A DNA stretch of 64,000 nucleotides from the NCBI RefSeq assembly GCF_008180725.1, contig NZ_VTEV01000005.1, positions 147,063 through 211,062 on the forward strand. Direction: 5' to 3'. The position numbers and the translations under genes were made by a program. The stretch is from Sutcliffiella horikoshii (GTDB taxonomy: Bacteria; Bacillota; Bacilli; Bacillales; Bacillaceae_I). Under the pieces are notes generated by a model. It made no database searches and was not told the DNA's origin. It saw nothing but the letters and a program-made list of their open reading frames with translations. Within the stretch, counting starts at the first letter, position 1; every line of letters starts with the position of its first letter. Of the stretch, positions 36,525-43,728 are shown one piece after another.

Positions 36525-37520
36525 TCATCCTTTTACATCCGTTTTCATCCATTTTGTTAACTCTGCTTCCAACCTTTTTATAAAGATTGGAGTGATGTCT
36601 TTCCCCATTGCCTTATGAGCAGCGTATATTGCACCTGCCACAGGATGTTGGGCTGCCAGCTTGAAAGAAAACGGCGAACGCTCTTTCAATCCTTTTTCTA
36701 GCAAATAAGTAATAATCTCTTTGGAATGTTGATTAATTCCGCCTGTTAAGACGATAGGAATTTGCGTATGCTCACCTTCCCGCCCGTATAATTTGTGAAA
36801 TAATAAAGTAATGTCTTTCATCATAGAGTCTGCTGCTTCATGTAAGAATCCAATCGCTTTTTCATCCCCTATACAGGAAAGCTCTATCACGATTTTAGCA
36901 ATGGCAGCTACTCTGTCACGTGTTTTCCCCATCTCATACACAACAGGTACCAATTCAGGGACCGTCTCTACTTTAAATTGGTTGAGTATTTTATCGGTCA
37001 TTTCTCCCGGTGACTCGCCTTGATCATATAGAGAGAAAATATGATCCAACGTTTTTTTCCCTAGAGCAAATCCACTATACCCATCGCCAATCAGGTACCC
37101 CCAGCCACCAACACGGTCACGTTCGAGCATGGCGTTAATTCCATAGACGATAGAACCTGTTCCACTGATACACACGATTCCTGGTTGACCTTTTGTTTCC
37201 GAATATAGTGCTGTCACAGCATCGTTATCAACAAAAATTTTGGCATAAGGACCTGCGAATTCTTTTAACAACTCGATGAACCACTCTTTTTTTCCGCCAC
37301 TTTCTACACCTGATATACCGGCAAAAACCACATCTTCTTCTGTAAGCGCTTTCTCTTTTGTTAAAACAGAAAACAACTCTTTGATTTCATGACGAACTGT
37401 TTCTTCCGGCGAACTATTCGGGTTAGAGGGACCTACCGTTTTTATTGCAAGGATCTTTCCATCCTCGTCTACAGCCACTCCGGTAGTTTTGGTGCCTCCC
37501 CCGTCAATGCCTATAATCAT
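36525..37520 (-). CDS. murK: N-acetylmuramic acid/N-acetylglucosamine kinase (MurK-like)
   Basis: A 331-residue sugar kinase of the BadF/BadG (ASKHA) family. The phosphate-1 loop GIDGGGTKTTG (about 4-14), GTGSIVYG and VLTGGINQHS are intact. Clostridial MurK phosphorylates MurNAc and GlcNAc at O6, which is the step needed after ABC import. The start at 37520 follows GGGG and lies after the promoter; the longer open frame runs through the promoter and is rejected. It is the first gene of the operon. Confidence 0.86.
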   Translation of the reverse strand: MIIGIDGGGTKTTGVAVDEDGKILAIKTVGPSNPNSSPEETVRHEIKELFSVLTKEKALTEEDVVFAGISGVESGGKKEWFIELLKEFAGPYAKIFVDNDAVTALYSETKGQPGIVCISGTGSIVYGINAMLERDRVGGWGYLIGDGYSGFALGKKTLDHIFSLYDQGESPGEMTDKILNQFKVETVPELVPVVYEMGKTRDRVAAIAKIVIELSCIGDEKAIGFLHEAADSMMKDITLLFHKLYGREGEHTQIPIVLTGGINQHSKEIITYLLEKGLKERSPFSFKLAAQHPVAGAIYAAHKAMGKDITPIFIKRLEAELTKWMKTDVKG

Positions 37521-37550
37521 TGTTAATCCCCTAACACTTTTATTAATATT

Positions 37551-37579
37551 AGTATAAATTTTCTGATTTTTAGTGTCAA
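37551..37579 (-). promoter_or_regulatory. Strong SigA promoter of the amino-sugar operon
   Basis: Minus strand: TTGACA (37574-37579) and TATACT (37551-37556), 17 bp apart. Confidence 0.85.
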
Positions 37580-37586
37580 CAATTAT

Positions 37587-37610
37587 TTTCAATATTGAAA
37601 TTTAATTTCA
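37587..37610. promoter_or_regulatory. Two overlapping palindromic operators
   Basis: TTTCAATATTGAAA (37587-37600, perfect) overlaps TGAAATTTAATTTCA (37596-37610, 6-bp arms, 3-bp centre). They lie just upstream of the -35 box of the murK promoter and are the best candidates for MurR binding. Confidence 0.6.
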
Positions 37611-37621
37611 AAAATGGTTCT

Positions 37622-37650
37622 AAAAAGACCACTCGGGGAGAGTGGTCTCT
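37622..37650 (-). terminator. Terminator after the unknown 244-residue gene
   Basis: Minus strand: AGACCACTC / GAGTGGTCT hairpin followed by TTTTTAG. Confidence 0.85.
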
Positions 37651-37654
37651 ATTG

Positions 37655-38389
37655 TTAGAAATTATCAACTCGTGTTTCTAAGTCCACTTCTATACATTCC
37701 AACTTATCATTGGACATTAATGCATCGTATATTTGTTTACTTCCTCCGAAAATCGTGAAATCAAGATCATAGTCGGTTGACATGCACCAGCTGCGATCTT
37801 CTGGCCACCAATAGGTGGGGGATGCTAAGCCGTCCATTTCCCCTTTGTTGTAAATAGTGAATATATCGCTGAGTTGACCAGCATACAGATGCCCGTTTTC
37901 CACTTCAACTTCGGGGATCCTGCCAATTAGTTTCAGGATATGATAAAAGAAATAGCATGTTTCATTTTTCGTGAAGGGTGCCATAACCTTGGTCATTTCC
38001 TTAAGCACATCTAGATTGATACGACCTTCATCAGGATAAATTAAATATCTTGGACAGCCACCAAGCTTTCTTTCAATCGCCTTGCTGCTAATTTTTTTGT
38101 CATATGAGATATTGTACTTTGTTGCGAGCTCCTTTAGAGTAATTCCTTCCCCTAAATCGATCTCTATTTCATGGTCAAGTAGATGGAACTGACTCCAGAA
38201 AAGTTTCTCATCTTTGATACTTTGGTCTCGATAAAAGGTCGAATTCATGATTTTGCAATAATGGGTATAGCCATTCGGAATCAAATTGCAGACTCTACCC
38301 CCATTCCAATTTTCAAAATTAACACTTACGGTATTTTCTTTTATCCACTCATAGGCCGTTAAGTCCATTATTCTATTAATCAGTTTCAC
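37655..38389 (-). CDS. Protein of unknown function, about 244 residues
   Basis: A soluble protein that I cannot assign. The C-terminal part (PTYWWPEDRSWCMSTDYD followed by FTIFGGS) resembles, in general look, small immunity or knr4-type proteins with conserved Trp/Asp, but the match is weak. The start is unclear: GTG at 38389 is too close to AGGAGG, a CTG 6 nt later is well spaced, and an ATG at 38368 is far. It follows the methionine aminopeptidase gene by 9 bp and is probably co-transcribed with it. Confidence 0.7.
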   Translation of the reverse strand: MKLINRIMDLTAYEWIKENTVSVNFENWNGGRVCNLIPNGYTHYCKIMNSTFYRDQSIKDEKLFWSQFHLLDHEIEIDLGEGITLKELATKYNISYDKKISSKAIERKLGGCPRYLIYPDEGRINLDVLKEMTKVMAPFTKNETCYFFYHILKLIGRIPEVEVENGHLYAGQLSDIFTIYNKGEMDGLASPTYWWPEDRSWCMSTDYDLDFTIFGGSKQIYDALMSNDKLECIEVDLETRVDNF

Positions 38390-38398
38390 CTCCTCTTC

Positions 38399-39145
38399 CT
38401 ATTGCTCAGTCAATATAATCGGCCCATTCTTTGTGATTGCGATAGTATGTTCATATTGGGCAGAGAGTTTTCCATCTACTGTCCTAGCCGTCCATCTATT
38501 ATCATCCATCTTACTGTGCCAGGTGCCTTCGTTTACCATCGGTTCAATGGTGATGACCATCCCTTCCTTCAGACGGACACCACGCCCAGGCAAACCAAAG
38601 TGGAAAACTTGCGGCTCTTCATGAATGCTTTTGCCAATGCCGTGTCCTGTAAAATCACGGACTACTGAATACCCTTCTTTTTCTACATACGTTTGGATTG
38701 CATGACCGATATCTCCAAGCCGGTTGCCGATAACCGCCTGTTCAATTCCTAGATATAAGGATTTTTTTGTTACATCCATCAGTTTTTGTGCTGCATCACT
38801 TACTTCACCGACTGCATAGGTCCAGGCAGAATCAGCGAGTGCCCCATGGAGATTGACTACCATATCAATGGTGACAAGGTCTCCTTTATTTAGAGATGTC
38901 TCCCTCGGGAATCCGTGACAAATCTCATCATTAATGGAGGCACAAGTAGCAAACTGGTATCCCCTGTAACCGTATTGTTCGGATTTGGCACCATTCTTTT
39001 TTAAAAATGCGTCTACATACTTATCAATTTCCATGGTGGTTATTCCGGGTTTAATCATTTTCGCCAATTGTCTGTGACAGGCAGCCAATAGTGTGCCAGC
39101 CTTTGCCATTGCTTCAATTTCCCGAGTCGATTTTAGAATTATCAT
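38399..39145 (-). CDS. mapB: Type I methionine aminopeptidase
   Basis: A 248-residue metalloprotease that removes the initiator methionine. All five metal ligands are present: D94, D105, H168, E201 and E232. The length and sequence resemble B. subtilis MapB (YflG), the second, non-ribosomal-operon copy. The ATG is preceded by a weak ribosome binding site. Upstream lies a long phased repeat. Confidence 0.92.
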   Translation of the reverse strand: MIILKSTREIEAMAKAGTLLAACHRQLAKMIKPGITTMEIDKYVDAFLKKNGAKSEQYGYRGYQFATCASINDEICHGFPRETSLNKGDLVTIDMVVNLHGALADSAWTYAVGEVSDAAQKLMDVTKKSLYLGIEQAVIGNRLGDIGHAIQTYVEKEGYSVVRDFTGHGIGKSIHEEPQVFHFGLPGRGVRLKEGMVITIEPMVNEGTWHSKMDDNRWTARTVDGKLSAQYEHTIAITKNGPIILTEQ

Positions 39146-39216
39146 TGTTTTTGCACCCTTGTCTGTTTAAATTCTATATTTTATAAAACTTTCCTTTTTT
39201 AAGATGTTAGTTAGTT

Positions 39217-39275
39217 TATGAAAAGTCATGTGGTAAAGTGTTTGGTGGGGTTTTTAGTGGGGTTTTTAGTGCCAT
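39217..39275. repeat. Short GTGGGGTTTTTA direct repeat
   Basis: Two full 12-bp units and a partial third (about 39244-39270) lie between mapB and the 21-bp array. Function unknown. Confidence 0.6.
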
Positions 39276-39298
39276 ATATTTGTTTCGTAAGTCTAAAT

Positions 39299-39519
39299 GT
39301 CCGAAGATTTCGGATTTTTGACCGAAGTTTCCCCAATTTTGACCAAAGATTTGGCGAAGTTGACCGAAGATTGACGTTAAATGGCCGAACGAAATTTTTG
39401 AATGTCCAAAGGTGTACAAAAATTGACCGAACACCTACTATCAAATGTCCGAACTCCTGCTAATATACAAGGAAAGTGTCCGAAACAGGGACCAGAATGA
39501 CCGAAACAATTTGGAGGTC
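39299..39519. repeat. 21-bp tandem repeat with (T/A)CCGAA motif
   Basis: CCGAA or CCAAA begins at 39301, 39322, 39343, 39364, 39385, 39406, 39427 (exact 21-bp steps), then 39449, 39480 and 39501. The rest of each unit is AT-rich and diverged. This is most of a 550-bp gap between mapB and the OsmC gene; translated frames through it are repeat artefacts. From 39520 to 39650 I see nothing clear. Confidence 0.85.
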
Positions 39520-39653
39520 AATAAAAGTAGTGTTTTTGCTAATTTTTCTACTAAATTAGCTGCATTTTAAGAACTTCGGATGTCTACCCTAATTAAAACA
39601 GACCAATTAACTAAAACCACTTCTAGTAAGTGCAAACCCTAATTCCACAACCT

Positions 39654-39690
39654 AAAAAAGCACCATCCAACCTAATGGATAGTACTCCCA
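39654..39690 (-). terminator. Terminator of the OsmC gene
   Basis: Minus strand: AGTACTATCC / GGATGGTGCT (three G-U pairs), loop ATTAGGTT, then TTTTTT. Confidence 0.8.
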
Positions 39691-39696
39691 AATGTG

Positions 39697-40077
39697 TTAA
39701 ACCAATTCAAATGACTCTTCAATTTCCATGCTGCCCTTAACAGATTGAACCATCGGACAGTTCTTGCTGGCAAGCTCAATGGCGGACTCAATTTTGCTCT
39801 CTACCAGGTCTTGCCCCTTTATTGTGTAATGAATATGTATTTTCTCAATTCGGTTCGCTTCTTTTTCATTACGTGTAACCTCTGCATTAATCGTGATATC
39901 CTCAATTTCCATGCGCTTCTTTTTCAGAATACTCTTTAGAACGCCGCCACTGCAAACTGCGATGGAAGATACCATTAACTGATACGGACGGAAACCGTAT
40001 TGCTCATCTCCGGCAACATGTAACTCTCCGTATTCTAGATTCGTCTTAAATCCGACTTCTCTCATTTTGAATTCCAT
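39697..40077 (-). CDS. OsmC family protein
   Basis: A 126-residue OsmC/Ohr-superfamily protein. Members are small thiol peroxidases that act on organic peroxides. One cysteine is in AVCSGG (about C42) and a second in KNCPMVQ (about C107), the two expected redox positions. GGAG stands before the ATG. It has its own terminator and diverges from the MFS transporter gene. Confidence 0.85.
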   Translation of the reverse strand: MEFKMREVGFKTNLEYGELHVAGDEQYGFRPYQLMVSSIAVCSGGVLKSILKKKRMEIEDITINAEVTRNEKEANRIEKIHIHYTIKGQDLVESKIESAIELASKNCPMVQSVKGSMEIEESFELV

Positions 40078-40228
40078 TTGGCTTTCATCTCCTTCTTACA
40101 TTTAGAATAGCAAATCTACAAATAACCTTGCCAGTTTTTTGTCTGCTACATATTATCCATTCCAAAATCGTAATAAGTTATGTAGAATTAGGGGTGGTGA
40201 AAATACTAACATTTCGAGGTTGCATCTT

Positions 40229-41392
40229 ATGAATCGTTTCCGTTTTTGGATCCTTGTATCCATTGTAGCAGTTTCCGGCTTTAGCCAAGGAATGCTGTTA
40301 CCTTTAATTGCTGTCATATTTGAAAATAGTGGCGTATCCTCGACTTTAAATGGACTAAACGCCACAGCCTTATATATTGGAATATTACTTGCATCCCCTT
40401 TTATGGAACAACCTTTACGTAAATATGGCTACCGTCCAGTAATATTGGTCGGCGGCTTTCTAGTTGTTGTGTCTCTCGCACTTTTTCCACTATGGCAGAG
40501 CTTTTGGTTCTGGTTTATTTTGCGGTTGCTGATTGGAATTGGGGACCATGCCTTGCACTTTGCAACTCAAACTTGGATTACATCGTTTTCGGCTGAAAAT
40601 GTACGAGGTCGAAATATTTCTCTATACGGGGTGTTTTTTGGAATTGGTTTTGCAACTGGGCCTTTAATGACTCCTTTGGTGGAGATCAACCAGGCACTTC
40701 CTTTTATTGTATCCTCCATTCTTTGTTTGATAGGTTGGGTATTTCTCTTCTTTCTGAAAAATGAACATCCTGAACAGGAGCTTGGAGTAAACTCTTTCTT
40801 TGAAACCATCAAACGCTTCCGTAAAGCCTGGAAATATGGATGGATTGCCTTCCTGCCACCTCTAGGCTATGGCTTCTTGGAAGCTTCTCTGAACGGTAGT
40901 TTTCCTATATACGCTTTGCGTACTGGGATTGAGGTTGGAAGTGTTTCTGTATTACTTGCTTCCTTTGCAATCGGTGGAATCGTTTTTCAGTTGCCCCTTG
41001 GAATATTGAGCGACAAATTTGGTCGTCGGAATATCTTACTGGTTATTCTTTCACTCGGGTGCTTAAGTTTTGTCACTGCAAGCTTTTTGGAAGGGACTTT
41101 CATTGCTTTAGCAGTATGTATTTTTATTGCAGGGATGCTTGTGGGATCCACCTTCTCTCTTGGCATCAGCTATATGACAGACCTTATGCCGAAGAACCTT
41201 CTCCCTACTGGTAACCTAATGTGCGGAATTGCCTTTAGTATCGGAAGTTTGGGTGGGCCTTTCTTTGGCGGATTGTTTATCCAGTTCTTTTCTGACATCA
41301 GCTTTTTCCACATCATCAGCTTTTTGCTGTTTGTGATATTCTTGTTAACGTATTCGTTTGGAGATCGTGGATTGGTTGCGGTTAAAGGATAA
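40229..41392 (+). CDS. MFS transporter
   Basis: A 387-residue major facilitator with twelve predicted helices and the loop motif DKFGRRN between helices 8 and 9 region; the central loop holds about 20 charged residues (EHPEQELGVNSFFETIKRF). It is probably a drug or metabolite exporter of the YfkF/YitG kind. The start at 40229 follows CGAGGT; the longer frame adds a non-hydrophobic, unlikely leader. The substrate is unknown. Confidence 0.85.
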   Translation: MNRFRFWILVSIVAVSGFSQGMLLPLIAVIFENSGVSSTLNGLNATALYIGILLASPFMEQPLRKYGYRPVILVGGFLVVVSLALFPLWQSFWFWFILRLLIGIGDHALHFATQTWITSFSAENVRGRNISLYGVFFGIGFATGPLMTPLVEINQALPFIVSSILCLIGWVFLFFLKNEHPEQELGVNSFFETIKRFRKAWKYGWIAFLPPLGYGFLEASLNGSFPIYALRTGIEVGSVSVLLASFAIGGIVFQLPLGILSDKFGRRNILLVILSLGCLSFVTASFLEGTFIALAVCIFIAGMLVGSTFSLGISYMTDLMPKNLLPTGNLMCGIAFSIGSLGGPFFGGLFIQFFSDISFFHIISFLLFVIFLLTYSFGDRGLVAVKG

Positions 41393-41404
41393 ATCATTAA
41401 AAGA

Positions 41405-41440
41405 AAGAAGCGGAACCCTTACGGAGTCCGCTTCTTTTTA
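41405..41440 (+). terminator. Terminator of the MFS gene
   Basis: AAGAAGCGGA / TCCGCTTCTT stem followed by T residues. Confidence 0.88.
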
Positions 41441-41468
41441 AAAATATATCAACTTTTTTATGCAATTA

Positions 41469-41606
41469 TTAATATGGTACAAAAGCTCTCCTATCCGCAT
41501 AAGTTTTGCAAAGGGAACAGCAATATACCTTTTTGTTCTTTTCTTTATAAACGAAATAGGTTCTTACTTTTTTCTTACAAAAATAACATGTCTTTTTGAA
41601 AAACAT
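41469..41606 (-). CDS. 45-residue zinc-ribbon protein
   Basis: A very small gene with a good site AAAGGTGA before the ATG. The product is basic and has CYFC (C7/C10) and CSLC (C30/C33) spaced by about 20 residues, a zinc-ribbon pattern, and ends ADRRAFVPY. It ends well clear of the MFS terminator and starts 28 bp downstream of the SRPBCC gene, so both may be on one transcript. Function unknown, perhaps nucleic-acid binding. Confidence 0.75.
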   Translation of the reverse strand: MFFKKTCYFCKKKVRTYFVYKEKNKKVYCCSLCKTYADRRAFVPY

Positions 41607-41634
41607 TATTAGTCACCTTTTTTCTGCATAAACT

Positions 41635-42072
41635 TTATTGGTTTTCCAAGATATCCTTTATTTTCATCAAATCTTTCTCGTTTGCCTTTTTCATCATGGT
41701 TGCCATTACAGGTGAAAACAATTTGGAAAAGCCCTTTGGCTCTCCTTTGTTTTGAAGTGTCATTTTAGTTGTATTGGTGTTTATTGCAGTCCATGTATAA
41801 GTTGTTTCCATTGGGAAGGGACCTTGTGCTGTTTTCATTGTTAATTTTTCGCCTGGTAGGAATTCAACAATTTCATATATATACGCGAGCTCCTTGCCAA
41901 GAAATTTTGCTCGAAACGCAATTTGCGAACCTAACTGCAAAGGTTTGGGTGTCCTCCAATCGGATGAGTCGATATTATCATACCAAACCGGCGCATGATC
42001 CGGATTTGCCGCATAGTCCGCCACCTGCATCTTCGAACAGTTAATGATAATCTCCGTTGTAACATTCACCAT
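41635..42072 (-). CDS. SRPBCC family protein
   Basis: A 145-residue START/SRPBCC-fold protein (polyketide cyclase/AHSA1-like) with a hydrophobic ligand cavity. Typical strands are MVNVTTEIIINCS, YIYEIVEFLPGEKLTM and TTYTWTAI. The ligand is unknown. GGAGGATAATAT precedes the ATG. It may be followed by the zinc-ribbon gene in an operon. Confidence 0.82.
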   Translation of the reverse strand: MVNVTTEIIINCSKMQVADYAANPDHAPVWYDNIDSSDWRTPKPLQLGSQIAFRAKFLGKELAYIYEIVEFLPGEKLTMKTAQGPFPMETTYTWTAINTNTTKMTLQNKGEPKGFSKLFSPVMATMMKKANEKDLMKIKDILENQ

Positions 42073-42195
42073 ATATTATCCTCCTGAATTAAAAAACTCT
42101 ATCTAATGTTTAATCCTACCATACTACTAACTTCTGGAATACACTCCTTATAACACCATTTTCCTTTGTCACATCACCCTATTACCGCGACATAA

Positions 42196-42215
42196 AGGGG
42201 TCTGACCCTTTTTTT
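42196..42215 (+). terminator. Small GGGTCTGACCC hairpin with T run
   Basis: AAAGGG / CCCTTT around GTCTGA followed by TTTT. The same GGGTC.GACCC core occurs in the terminator at 60486. It may insulate the next gene. Confidence 0.45.
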
Positions 42216-42314
42216 CAAAAAACTTTCAAAAAGTTGTTCCATTTCTAAATATTCTGTTATATAATAATATCAATCGAACATACACTGTACTAATACAAAG
42301 GAGGAGAAAAGAAC

Positions 42315-42464
42315 ATGAGCAGACAGGAACGCAAAAACATGATTAATTTTATTGAAGTGATGAAGAAGGCAGATCGTGAGTCACTGGCTTTTATGACAGA
42401 TGCCGACATCGAGCATTTATACAATAATGTTTACGAGCAAATGATGATTCATCAAAGTCTCTAA
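42315..42464 (+). CDS. BH0509 family small protein
   Basis: A 49-residue protein beginning MSRQERKNMI, with FMTDADIEHLYNNVY near the end; this is the pattern of the BH0509 family of Bacillaceae. Function unknown. AAGGAGGAG lies 8-9 nt before the ATG. It converges on the EamA transporter and shares its terminator. Confidence 0.85.
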   Translation: MSRQERKNMINFIEVMKKADRESLAFMTDADIEHLYNNVYEQMMIHQSL

Positions 42465-42484
42465 ATCGAAAGCCTCATACAAAC

Positions 42485-42534
42485 AAAAAAACTGCAAGCC
42501 TTCCACATCAAGCGGAAGGTTGCAGTTTTTCTTT
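42485..42534. terminator. Bidirectional terminator
   Basis: AACTGCAAGCCTTCC and GGAAGGTTGCAGTT pair around ACATCAAGC, with A and T runs at both ends. It serves the BH0509 gene and the EamA gene, whose stop codon lies in it. Confidence 0.88.
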
Positions 42535-43461
42535 TTGTGTTACTTTTGCTTTTTTCTGTCCATTGACAATAATGATTCCTACAACCACAAGCATTAAGCC
42601 AATCAAAATGGTATAGTGCATAACTTCTCCTAAAAACAAACCAGATAGCATTACACCAAACACTGGTACTAGGAACAGATACATCGACACTTTGCCAACC
42701 TTGTTATATTTCATAACGTTGTTCCACAGTATAAAGCCTGCTGCCGATAGAAATGCAAGATACACCACAAGCAACAGCGTATACCCATCAAAGACAAATG
42801 GAAGAAACCCTGCGCTTACTCCACCGACGACAATTAATCCTACTGACCCGAACAACATTTGATACGCCGTTAGATAGGATACATTCATGGATGCCGCGCG
42901 TTCTTTTGCCATAATGTTTCCATAAGCAGAAGCCATCATCGCCAGCAACAGAAGTAACTCTCCTATCCCAAATTGAACACCCGCACCGGCTTTTGGCAAA
43001 TTTACCACCAACACCCCGCCAAACCCCAATACTATGCCAAGCCATTTCCTGACAGACAAGGAATCATCGGCATATAAAAAATGAGCAAACAGTATTTGAA
43101 AAAACGAAGCCGTTCCAGCAATTACCGCTCCCTGCATTCCCGTTGAATAACTTAAGCCAAAGTAGAACAATAAATATTGCAAGAATGTCTGGACTAATCC
43201 TAGTTGTGCCAATGGAATGATAGTCGCTCTTCTCAGTTTAAGCGGTTGGTTCAATAGGGTAAAAAATATAAAGATCATAACACCAGCAAGGAAAAATCGA
43301 TAGCCAGCAAATAAAAGCTGCTTATCATAATCACTCGCCCCTATATCTAAAGCCGTATAACTTAGTTTAATGGCAGGAAATGCACTGCCCCACAGAAATG
43401 TCGCAAACATCGCTGCTACAATGATACCAAGCTTGCTTGTAAAAAATTTTTCAGCTTTCAC
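42508..43461 (-). CDS. EamA/DMT family transporter
   Basis: A 317-residue membrane protein with ten helices made of two EamA repeats (about 15-150 and 165-300), as in drug/metabolite exporters. The N-terminal repeat has LWGSAFPAIK and the second ILWNNVMKYNKVGKVSMYLFLVPVF. The GTG at 43461 is favoured by AAGGTG 7 nt upstream; an ATG 6 nt earlier is too close to it. The substrate is unknown. Confidence 0.87.
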   Translation of the reverse strand: MKAEKFFTSKLGIIVAAMFATFLWGSAFPAIKLSYTALDIGASDYDKQLLFAGYRFFLAGVMIFIFFTLLNQPLKLRRATIIPLAQLGLVQTFLQYLLFYFGLSYSTGMQGAVIAGTASFFQILFAHFLYADDSLSVRKWLGIVLGFGGVLVVNLPKAGAGVQFGIGELLLLLAMMASAYGNIMAKERAASMNVSYLTAYQMLFGSVGLIVVGGVSAGFLPFVFDGYTLLLVVYLAFLSAAGFILWNNVMKYNKVGKVSMYLFLVPVFGVMLSGLFLGEVMHYTILIGLMLVVVGIIIVNGQKKAKVTQKEKLQPSA

Positions 43462-43545
43462 GGCCATTCACCTTCTCTCCAAGCTACATTATACACACAA
43501 GATTTACATCATACATACTGTATAGTCTTGGAAAAGAAAAAATAC

Positions 43546-43574
43546 TGGCAATCTCCACTGTATTAATCTATAAT
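43546..43574 (+). promoter_or_regulatory. Putative promoter of the metal ATPase gene
   Basis: TGGCAA (43546-43551), 17 bp, TATAAT (43569-43574). The -10 box is perfect, the -35 box weak. Confidence 0.5.
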
Positions 43575-43596
43575 AATAACTAGATAATAATTAATA
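43568..43596. promoter_or_regulatory. Two PerR/Fur-like boxes overlapping the -10 box
   Basis: CTATAATAATAACTA (43568-43582) and AGATAATAATTAATA (43582-43596) each match about ten of the fourteen fixed positions of the PerR box (TTATAATnATTATAA). Placement over the -10 region suits repression. Confidence 0.45.
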
Positions 43597-43728
43597 TAAT
43601 TTATTGATAATTACTCTCAGTAGAAAATACTCTTTGTAAGTGTTGCTGCTATCACATAGATGGCAGCTTTCATCGTTTAATAAGCTTAATGATGTTGATT
43701 ATTTTTCTCAATTAGGAGGTTGGTTAAT

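Noticed and set aside
39216-39463. Three overlapping open frames of 72-81 codons
   Set aside because: They are a product of the 21-bp period, which keeps all frames open, and have no ribosome binding sites.
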